NCBI GenBank assembly: GCA_911728435.2
Contig: OU452205.1
Location: 14,948,260 to 15,012,259, forward strand
From: Apoderus coryli
Taxonomy: Eukaryota; Arthropoda; Insecta; Coleoptera; Attelabidae
Reading direction: 5' to 3'
DNA: 64,000 nt
The translations under genes and the position numbers were made by a program. Of this stretch, positions 21,535 to 31,200 are shown piece by piece. A model generated the notes under the pieces. That model saw nothing but the letters and a program-made list of their open reading frames with translations, ran no database searches and was not told the origin of the DNA. Positions within the stretch are counted from its first letter, which is position 1. Each line of letters begins with the position of its first letter.

Positions 21535-22325
21535 GAGAAAAAGTAACCATGTAGCATAAATATAGCTCCGAGTTCGAATTTTGTGAAGTATTTAATGCCA
21601 TCTGCACATCGATACCTTGAACTGTTGTAAGATACTGAGTCGTTTTCAATGTTGTGCATTTTTGAACCACTCGCGTGACTCTATGAATATTTTTTGTTTC
21701 ATTATTAAGGCACTATTTTTTAGATTTTCTTTTGTAAAAAAATATTTTTGATGATATGATTTAATTAACATTTTATTTTTTCTCATACACCACCGCATAT
21801 ATTTTTGCATAATCGTTTTCGAAATAAATTTTTGGATGAAATTAATCTATAATGCCCTGATTAACATACTATTTTTATAGCGGTTATCAAATAATAAATA
21901 TTTCTTATTGTTGTAATGTATTAAATTAAGTAAACAGCCAACACAAAATAAGAATAAGAGCAAACACCGATACAAAATTAGTTAATACAATTTTATAACA
22001 TGTGTGCAAGCTGTGCATTTATTAATTCGATGGCAGATATTATATTATATGAAGATAGAAGTCCATAAGAAAAAATTCAACCATCAAAATTAAAAAAAAA
22101 TATCTAAAAACACCATTGGATTCCTCTTAAAATAGAATGTGTTTGTAGAAAGAAAAAAGATTCATACATATATGTTTACAGAGTGGGTTAAAAATGCACA
22201 AAATGGAAAACGACCCTGTTCTTGTCAACAGTACATGATATCGATATGCAGATTTCGGCATACAGTATTCCACAAAATTCGAGCTCGGAGCATGTAGGTT
22301 ACTTTTTATCTAATATGCACTACCC
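21535..22325. repeat. fold-back repeat with about 140-bp arms
   Basis: The left arm (21535-21680) and the inverted right arm (22185-22325) share AAAGTAACC.ACATG/GTAG, CTCCGAG.TCGAATTTTGTG, ATCGATA, GTCGTTTTC and TTGTGCATTTTT. The right flank carries accctgtttcg, the ACAGGGT-type end seen on other repeats here. The interior is AT-rich and non-coding. Confidence 0.6.
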
Positions 22326-22937
22326 TGTTTCGAATAATACTTAGAAATAGTTTAATTAAAGTATTAACTAAATGTTTATTACATATATATATGCATTTCT
22401 ATCGTGATCAATTCAGAATAAGAATACCAAAATCTCAGAAACCGATAACCACTATGTACCTACTATTTTCTTAATAAATATTTTTACAAATCATGTGCAT
22501 TTTAATAATCTTGTATCGGAACACATACAAGATGACTGTTTGGGGGAAAAACTTGATCAAATTGTTGTTATAAACTACGCATTTTGTGTAAGAGACAAGT
22601 GAAAGTGGCTCTTTATGGGGTTTTTGTTTACAGTATACGGTTTATACCTCATAGATGATAATGATGAAGTTGATCTCGTCCTCCTGGATATACCACATTG
22701 CCCAGAAGTATCTGAATGAAGACTAGTCCGTAGTTTTTTTTACGATGATTAAAATTTATTTTTTATTTATTATGTTTACAGTGAACAGCTAAATTCTGGC
22801 AACATGTTTCTATATCATTTTTAATTATTCACCATGTATATGTTTTGTTCATGCGTTAATTTTATTTTATTTAAAACTATTTATGAATTCATGGTATTTT
22901 ATATTCCCAATAATAATTAGATATGTGTAAAAGAGTG
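22326..22937. other. no recognised gene or element
   Basis: AT-rich, with a short GATGATAATGATGAAG acidic-codon stretch near 22660 but no supported frame. Confidence 0.35.
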
Positions 22938-23285
22938 TGTGTGGCGACATCTAGTTTACGTTGGTAATATGCTGAGTGCACAGAAATTCACTATATCGTC
23001 TGTGAAGAGGCCACTGACCATATCATGCACTATTATCAACACAGATGCACCGATACTCCCTTAGCGGGACGCCTATTTAAATTACGGGCTTGTTTAACAA
23101 AACAAGGCTTAATTTCGAGAACTAGATGTCGCCAAACACATTATTTTACAATTCTGTACCGTGTGCGGTATATACCACAGCAAGTAGAGTGTTTGGCTGT
23201 CAATTACGATCACCAGTGATGGTTGACAGACAAACTCCCGATATTAAGTTTTGTTTTGTTAAACAACCCGTAATTTAAATTAGAT
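22938..23285. repeat. two overlapping inverted repeats (nested MITE-like)
   Basis: One pair: GTGGCGACATCTAGTT (22947-22962) and AACTAGATGTCGCCA (23121-23137). Second pair: ATTTAAATTACGGG.TTGTTTAACAAAACAA (23075-23107) and its inverse (23248-23280). The arms interleave, suggesting one element inserted inside another. The gatgtcgcc motif also occurs at 49892. Confidence 0.55.
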
Positions 23286-23792
23286 ATGTGACTAATATTT
23301 TATACTTACGTATTTTTGTGAAAACAATGTGTAGGTATAATTTTTATCTATATTGATATTTTTCTTTGGTATGCTCAACAATTTTACATAATTTTACTAA
23401 CAATATTTATTATAAGTCTATATGTATATACATTAATTTCAATAGTTATAATTTCGCAAGTTTCTTTATTTCTTTTTGTTTCTTTATTAGCACCGTCCAT
23501 ATACCGGGTGTCCCACTGGGAAGGGTATCGATCGATTATGAAGAAACTACACCGTGGAACAATCTGAAAATGTCTTGTAGTACTTAGGTCGACCATGATT
23601 ATTAATACTAATTAGTATCTACAATTGTCGTAGTTGTTGTTTATTTGTGACAAGTGTCATATTCATTTGCTTTCTAAAGGCATCATGGCCAACTAAAATC
23701 AATTAAATTTCAAAGTAAATTTTGTTTTTTTTTTGTTTGTTAGTTGCTTTGGTTGAGACCAAATGACGAGCATCCTTGTTATGTTTGAAAAA

Positions 23793-24338
23793 CTATAATT
23801 TCAAGTTAGTACGGATGACAAATATGAACAAAATCCTGTATTTTACAATATCATTCAGACCTAATATTATGTAGTTTAGATTGAAGGGTGAAGCCACCAA
23901 TACTGTTAAATTGTTAAACAATATTTTCCTTTGATTTTCGAATTTAATGCAGTTTATAATGATGTGTTCTAGAGTTCCTATTTCTCCACATTCACAAGTG
24001 TCACTATCGATTCCTTTTTTATGTATTGGATATCTCCAATACACAAAACACACACACACACACGCACATGACAACTTCGAATGCGACAAATGGTTTTTAC
24101 AAAGTTTTCATTGGTTTCGTGCTTAAATCTACGATTACTTGACATATTTGGAAATAATAATATACAATTAGCACCTTTCACGGACCTTGTATCTTCCAAT
24201 TGTCATATAGATTTTTTATGTTGTCTTTTGAAATTTTAAACAAACTTGAATGAGGAATCTTAAAACTAATTTTTTCACCGCACAGAGTTGCCTCTTTTGC
24301 CGCCTTGTCAACGAGTTCAATCTCGGAAATACCCGCGT
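23793..24338 (-). pseudogene. LINE RNase H and C-terminal cysteine-knuckle remnant
   Basis: Read on the minus strand: HAGISEIELVDKAAKEA (RNase H, where HxGIxxNExAD is expected), then GEKISFKIPHSSLFKI, then after damage CECGEIGTLEHIIINC, the Cx1-3C..H..C signature that follows RNase H in I/Jockey/R1-type LINEs. A (CA)n run at 24046-24066 sits inside it. Frameshifts and stops make it inactive. RT and endonuclease are absent. Confidence 0.72.
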
Positions 24339-24415
24339 GAATCGAGAAAGTACAATTAAATAGGATTATTTAATTTGATTAATTATAATCCTATTTAATT
24401 TTACTTCCTCGATTC
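24339..24415. repeat. 77-bp near-perfect hairpin
   Basis: The arms begin and end GAATCGAG / CTCGATTC and pair through AATTAAATAGGATTATT around a loop of about 9 nt. It lies immediately at the upstream edge of the LINE RNase H remnant, so it may be a tiny MITE inserted there. Confidence 0.72.
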
Positions 24416-24660
24416 AAATGAATAAAAGACACAAAATGTGCAACACAGCATATCATAAGATGTGCCCGTATATTACGATATTAGAATGTAATTGCAACTG
24501 TTTTATAAAAAAAATTCTTTTCATTTTTCAACAGGTGAATCCTTATAAATCACCTTCTCCTAGTGTTTCCCAGTATAACTGGAAGTACTAGATTCTTGGC
24601 TTCGTCAACCTAAGTACTACACCAGATTTTCAGATTGTTCCAAAATGTAGTTTCGTCATA

Positions 24661-24750
24661 ATAATAATAATTCTTTATTGCCTAACAGGCTTACGCCCAA
24701 TAATCGATCGCATCCCTTACCGGTGGGATACCTGGTAGATATAATTATAA
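24661..24750 (-). repeat. 3' end of a non-LTR retroelement
   Basis: On the minus strand the sequence runs ccggtaagggatgcgatcg, gcctgttaggcaataaagaa and then an (ATT)n tail. This AATAAAG plus trinucleotide tail is typical of a LINE or SINE 3' end. Only the 3' part is visible. Confidence 0.55.
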
Positions 24751-24959
24751 AACATATAACGAATACAAAACAATACAACAAAAATATTATAAAAAAATAC
24801 ATACCTAAATAAATATACAAAATATTTAGCATTTTTCAATTAAATACTTTTTTTTTAAAGTTAGTACCGCTTTTTAATTCATACAGCCCACGCAGTTTTT
24901 ATTTTTATCAATATATCGCAATAAAATCCTAACCATAGTGGACCCGAACATGTGTTGCT

Positions 24960-25045
24960 AAATCAGGGTTCGATCCCACTACACACCGACACGACCTGCT
25001 CCAGATTGGCGCGTTTAGCCACTATAGACCACCCATACCGACAAA
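24960..25045 (-). repeat. tRNA-like SINE head
   Basis: The minus strand has an A-box-like tatagtggctaaacgcg, then, about 50 bases on, ggatcgaaccctg resembling a B box. The spacing fits a tRNA-derived promoter but the fold is poor, so a SINE fragment is more likely than a gene. Confidence 0.4.
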
Positions 25046-26074
25046 ATAAATACTTACCCATATTGTAACACAAAACATTTTAAATAATATATTGCATATA
25101 TTCAAATAATATTCAATATAAACTTTAAAAACCTACCTAATTACCTAATGCTTTATGCAGTAAGTACATTGACTTGATGTCAAAGTTGAAACTATGACAA
25201 AAATGTGTCGTTTGTCAGAAATTTCAATAAATAATTTATTTATTTATTTATTACAGTATTTTAATATGCTCTAAAACCTTTAAATAAATAATTGAAAAAA
25301 GTAGCCTTGTTAATTTTGATAATTGGTATGCTAACCCAAAAATTGAAAAACAATTACATGTCAAAATTGAACAAAAGTCAATTTTTTAACATGAAGAAAA
25401 ATTTGCACAATTTCATATGTTTGGAGTCCAAGATCCAAAGGCCGCTAGACATTTATTCCCAAATGTTCATCTATTATAAGCTTTGTATTTGTTTTGTTTG
25501 TTTAGAATTATTATTTGTATAATAGAGTCAATATAATTCACTTCGCACATAAATAATTGCTGCAACATGATAATCAGAACTTAATACAAAAAAGTACATA
25601 TACCGTGTACAAAAAGTCCGGGTACGGCGCAAAATAACTTGTAAACTAACACGAAAAATTGTTTCAGACAAAAATCGTAGGACTATTTTCGACTATTACT
25701 GTGTGACCTTGATTATGTCCTTGACTGTTTCAAAAAATGCAGTAACGAAGGCAATTATTGCTTGATTTAATTTAACTGGTACCTAAAGCTAAGGACTCTC
25801 AGGTTGTCCCTCAACAGCTTCGAATGAAGCGAATGAGTTGTATTATCTCTGTGTTGGTTCGATTCACACTATTTAAAAAAAAAAGCTCAAGTTCCATTCG
25901 TATAGAGTGAGGCTCATGCATGAGCTAGCTAATATAGGCAATTCGGATAGGCGTATCGAGTTCCATGGACCATAAAAGCAAATGAAAATTTTTTAAGAAA
26001 TATTATTTTTTGGATCATCGATTGAAAAATGTAACCTCTGGGCAACTGTTCTTAATAATAACATTATTTTCTTT
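25046..26074. other. AT-rich, possible left part of the Tc1-like copy
   Basis: No gene is recognised. A possible element end, accgtgtacaaaaagtccgg, lies at 25603, but no inverted partner was found. Confidence 0.35.
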
Positions 26075-26400
26075 TTTATTCAAGGGAATCTCACTGTTGA
26101 ACACTATGAGACAATGCTGAGAGGCGATATCAGCCCAGATATTCAAGATGAGATGATTTTGAACGCACTGGGTTCCAGTATGAGAACTCCTCCGCCTTAT
26201 GGACGTAGCGTTTAAGCATACTTAAATAATGTTTTTCCCTGAAAGAGGGGAGGGATCGAATGGCCAGTGAGATCTCCCGATATCACTCCGCTTGATTATT
26301 GTGTGTGGGTTTATTTAAAGGATAGAGTGTATCGCACAAAAGTAAGTATCGATAAACTATCAGACAATTTGTTGTCAATGCAATTTTATCATCGTATAAG
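26075..26400 (+). pseudogene. Tc1-like transposase C-terminal remnant
   Basis: The frame reads NLTVEHYETMLRGDI, then TPPPYGRSV, then after frameshifts PIEWP-like GIEWPVRSPDITPLDYCVW and YLKDRVYRTK. The SPDLTPLDF box carries the last catalytic acidic residue of insect Tc1-like transposases. The QDGAPPHY aspartate is corrupted (MRTPPPYG). It complements the N-terminal copy at 17.2 kb; both look like the same family. Confidence 0.72.
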
Positions 26401-26695
26401 CCATTGTCAAAATGGTAATGGTTATCTTTTTGAACACTTGTTTTGATAAAATGTACAATCTTGCATTAATAACTTGTATTAAACTTACAAGTATGCCTCA
26501 AACATCTGCCAGCCGATGCAAGAACACAAATAAATTCTTAGGTTAGGTGTAGAGAAAAAATATAGTCCATTAATAGCTCACCTAGAAAACGTTGTCAAAT
26601 GAAAACTTGACATTAATTGCAATTTTTTTTTATTTCAATACTTTCTAATCAATCATTACAGAATTTAGTTTATTTTTTAGACACATTGACCTTAA

Positions 26696-27757
26696 CACTT
26701 TGACTGCCGTGTGTATCTTTGAGTATACACAGTAGCCTAGACCAGATCGCCACGTGTATATTCTGGTATACACATGCGATCATGAATATTGCGCCGTGTG
26801 TATGCTAGAGTAGCACGATTTACGTGCATTTCTTATGGGATATTGTTTAGCGAGGCGTGGGGCTATGATAAAATAATTTTAGCGCCGACTTTTGATAAAA
26901 GTTAAATATTTTATTGATAATTTTATTACTTAGGCACTATTTTTTTGTGAAATTAAATACATTTGGTAGATTAGGACTTATTATAATACCTAAATATAAA
27001 TACATTAATCGAAATACAACAAATAATTTAAATTAGTGTCGAAGATTTATTTTACGCAAAATATTGTGTCTGGCAAAAAGCAGTCTAAGAGAGATATTTG
27101 ACAACACACATTTGGCATTTAGTTGTAAGTTTGGTTTTTATTTCGTTGGTAGTAAATAACACAACGGCTTTTTTTGCTACTTAATTCAATTTGTGTACTT
27201 GTGGAGGTAGACAATCTGGTGCAGGAATATTTTTTTGCCAATGGACAGCAGCCTCAAACACAATTTCTCCTTGAAATCGATAATGCTAACTTTTTGCGAT
27301 TAGTTTTTGTTGTATAGATAACATGCGTTTATTACACTTGCGCCCGTACGTAATTCGAGTGCCACTTGCTTGTACTACTTGATGTTGCACCTTACCGAGA
27401 AGGAATACGACGATAACTGGTCCGAGATGTCAAGAAAACCTTTTGTTTTATTATAATAAAGCAAAAGGTTGACTACAGTCAACCACGGCTTCCGGTTTTG
27501 TTTTGCCTTCGACTCTTCCAGGAACCTTTTCCAGATTTGAAATGTGTATATCGTCGTATACATGTGGCGCTAGGTATTTTTTCCGCTTATAGGCCACGTG
27601 TATATTTTTTACACACTAGCGTTAAGGCCATAATATCAATGAAATTAACACCTAGTATATATAAGTGAGTGTTGTGTAGGCATTTAGTTCAATTTCTATA
27701 TAAAAAAACGCGTGGCCTTAGCGACCCTCCAGTGAATATGACGTGGCAGTCAAAGTG
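26696..27757. mobile_element. piggyBac-type element, internally deleted
   Basis: It is flanked by TTAA on both sides (26692-26695 and 27758-27761), with inverted ends CACTTTGACTGCC and, from the right, CACTTTGACTGCC. The subterminal sequence is rich in cacgtgtata and gtatacaca repeats near both ends. A transposase fragment lies on the minus strand near the right end. TTAA plus CACTT ends plus the coding remnant identify piggyBac. Confidence 0.88.
27375..27563 (-). pseudogene. piggyBac transposase fragment
   Basis: The frame reads IQIWKRFLEESKAKQNRK and then LLLYYNKTKGFLDISDQLSS. YNxTKGGVDxxDQ is the conserved box of piggyBac transposases that contains a catalytic aspartate, and here GGVD has become GFLD with the aspartate kept. 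The N-terminal two thirds and the cysteine-rich C-terminus are missing, so it cannot be active. Confidence 0.78.
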
Positions 27758-28123
27758 TTAAAGTTGATGTTTTTACTGCATAAGGCTGATTCATACCGCG
27801 ACGAAATTATTTTCCGTCCCTCTGAACATTACTAATTAAATAACACGATAAAATTGACGGAACTTTAATTGCTTACAGATAATTCTTTCGTCAACTGTGA
27901 ATGAATTTTCTTATTACTTATCTCAAATTAACTCGCCGCTGCGTTTTTTATCAAAATATTTGACAATAACACAAGCCTACTTAAAGTTTTTCAAACACTT
28001 CTCACTTAAGAAATATTTTTGGTTAATTATCTTTAAACCCTGTATGTGTACATATAGTTCTTAATTAAAAATTTGTATGGTGCTTTGGTTTTGTGACAAC
28101 ACTTTTTTTAAATATATATTTTT
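27758..28123. other. 3' flank of the LRR gene
   Basis: AT-rich sequence just downstream of the gene's stop codon. It should contain the 3' UTR, but no unambiguous AATAAA on the minus strand could be assigned. Confidence 0.4.
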
Positions 28124-28285
28124 TTAACTTAACACAGATGTATTCATACTGGTGATAAAATGTGGGTGTCCTCCACTGGATTGTTGTCCACCTTCACCAC
28201 TTTGTACTGAAAAGTGTCGGTAGGAAAGATACTCTGGTGGTACGGACTGCTGCTCCCATTTCAGCGCCCTTTTCTGCTTTTTCAC
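28124..28285 (-). CDS. LRR gene exon 8 (cytoplasmic tail, stop)
   Basis: The acceptor ttttcag precedes VKKQKRALKWEQQ, a basic stop-transfer stretch directly after the TM exon. 53 codons end SMNTSVLS and TAA (28124-28126). The tail is rich in Gly, Gln, Ser and His (GEGGQQSSGGHPH), with a tyrosine pair (PEYLSYRHF). No known signalling domain is seen. Confidence 0.85.
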   Translation of the reverse strand: MKKQKRALKWEQQSVPPEYLSYRHFSVQSGEGGQQSSGGHPHFITSMNTSVLS

Positions 28286-31200
28286 CTGAAAATGATAGGT
28301 ATTGTTGTAGTACCGAAAATATGCTTATCTTGGAACACGTTAATAGATATGAATGAATTTTTAATTTTCAAAACACAGATCGTTATTCTTCCTTGCTATT
28401 TTTCTAGTATTTAAGCATTGTTCGAATTTTTCCTTACCTTGAGGTACCCCAAAACCGATACCAAAACGATAAACACTGCAAATCCCATGCAACATCCTAT
28501 GATCAGACCTAATCGCCTTGTCAAGATCGATTGAAACCCAACTGGTTGATCCGGTAAAATACCCAGACTACCATGAATACCTTCCGGCATACCGAGAGTA
28601 GTGACTTTGGCGCATTTACTTGTGAGGGAGTCCGTGAGTAATGGAAGGATGTCTGGACTGACTCTATCTAGAATATCATTATCTGTAACAAATAAAAAAT
28701 CAGTTTAAATATTGAAATTTTCACGTCCTTCCATACTTAAATATTTATATTTTCACAGGATATAGGACCAAACAAATAAATAAAACAGTTCTAACTATGC
28801 CAACGTTTCGTCTATATATTCAGACTTCGTCGCATTATATAACAAAACAAAGTGTTCAGAAATATAAATAATGATATTATGTACTCACCTAGGAAAAAAA
28901 AAGTTATGATACAACAATTGCAAATCATGCACAATGCACGTCATATAATTATAAAATTAGTCATATAATAAAATGAACGAAATATAACTTAAGAACAGCA
29001 AAAAACGAATAATAACACTGATAATGTTTACAGGCACGTTCCACATTTAGGTACAAGAGGAAAGGGGAAAAAATGCGATAAGTACCTAGTAGGTATGTAC
29101 AGACAGAGAACAACAGAGAATATGAACTCCCACCACTTTCTATTGTCCTGTGCGAGGCAGGTGGTCGCCATTTTTTAATATACTCGACAGATCCGTATTT
29201 ACGCTTTATTGAAATTACAGGATAGGTAAAGAACAGGGGAGTAATAGAATTATTTTATAATAGAATTACCTCTTTATTAATTTTATTTATGAAAATCCTA
29301 TTTTCATAAAGATTTTAAACTAAACTATGATATACAAAAAGAAACTATAAAAATGACTATATTTTATATACTATGACAAAACAATTATTTTGAGTTTCTT
29401 TTTTCCATAAGAAAATGTTTTATATTTTAATTTTATAAGATTTTATTCCAATAATTTCCACTAATTGTTTGTATATGTTTATATAATCCATGCCATACTG
29501 TTTGACTTTAACTAAAATGACTGCGTGACTGTTTATTATGAGCCACTGATGATGGAAACTTAGTTTTCCGAAACTTGTCTGGCGCTGCATGCTGATTGCA
29601 TACTAATATATGAATAGTTTGGTGGAGTAGACGTTGTTTTATTTGTTCTTACACATTCAACTCCTCTCGAAGATGGATTACTTCAGAAAAAAAAAATACT
29701 TTTTTACTTTTATTCATGTTTCCATATAATCATTTTATTTTTATTTTTAAAATTTCTATTGATTAATTTTAATGTATAAAATAACCTTAACCTAAAATAT
29801 AATTTCGTAACATAATTTTTTTGGGAAATTAGAACATGGATGTTCAAACTTTACAATTTTGCTTAAATTATTTAAATTAATAATAATATTGAACTAGTAA
29901 TTAACCATAGTTCAGCTCTAAAGAATTGATTACGGGCAAATATAAATGTATTAATTTTAGATAGTAAAAAATAAAATTGTTCTAATTTATACCGATTTTC
30001 AATTCCTTAAGTATAATTGAGAATGTATTATATGTTTATGGCCTTCAGAAAAACAACGCAAGCACACATGTTGGGAATTTCCCATTATATACCTACAAAA
30101 CATGCTAAAATCAACCCCAATAAATGGGCAATAAAACCTGAGACATGAGTTTACTAACTGCAAATATCTATAATAGTTAAAATATGTAATTCAAATTTAA
30201 TAAACACTGTCAGAATTTAATAGAATTTTTGCACTCATCTAGTAAGATTTTTAAGCTCTCTTTTTAGAATGCTTAAGATGTATTGGACTTTTATGGGCAA
30301 ATAGACTGAACCAAGTTATAAAAGATAAGGGCCATTGTGCTGCGAAATTAGGCGAAGTTATTCATGTTTTTTAAAAAATTTGTGTGATTTTTTTAGGCAA
30401 GTAAGCTCAATCTTTTAAACAGTTTGTTTAGAAATATTTGTTTTTCAAAATAGCAATTGGTAATTTGATTTAATGTACCTATGTGATATTATTTTAATCT
30501 AATTTTATATGCATCTAATTCAAATACCTACTACATAAATATCTTACCTTTTACTATCCATCGGGAAACTAAAGAATTATAAATTGCAGTTATAATATTT
30601 ATTCCTGCAATTCTCCGCAGCACACATCATTCCGCCTCTGCTTTTTTGCATTTCAAAATAAACAATATCACTATCAAAAGTTTATAAAACAAAAACACAC
30701 AATATATAACACACAGAATACTACGGCACTGGAAAACAAATCACTTGAAATGGCAAAGCACAAATAAAATATCCCGACGACAATGAGAGTATAAGAAAAC
30801 ATGGCGATTTTGAGTGCGCAATTATATGCGCAATCTCTTTCCCCACCAGCAAGATCACCTTCTCTGTTGTTCTCTGGTACAGATGTGCGCACGTTTTTGT
30901 GGTTTTTGTTTTGATTTTTTTCGCCGGTGAGTGCATTGAATATTTTACATTTTTGGCCAGTCTTTAAATTCTTTGTTGTAAATGTGGAACGTATCCGTAA
31001 ACATTATTAGTGTTATTGTTCGTCCTTTGCTGTTCTTAAGTTGTATTTCGTTATTTTTATTATATGACTAATTTTATTATTATATGACATGCATTGTGCA
31101 TGATTTGAAATTGTTGTATCATAACTTTTTTTTCCTAGGTGAGTACATATCATTATTTATATTTCTTAACACTTTGTTTTGTTATATAATGCTGTTCATT

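Larger units (their letters stand above)
23503..24660. repeat. MITE-like inverted repeat with a LINE fragment inside
   Basis: The left arm from accgggtgtcccactgggaa (23503) through GAAACTACA..GGAACAATCTGAAAAT and GTAGTACTTAGG (to 23590) matches the inverse of 24600-24660. The right tip ends where a LINE-type 3' tail starts at 24661. A LINE RNase H remnant lies between the arms. Confidence 0.55.
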
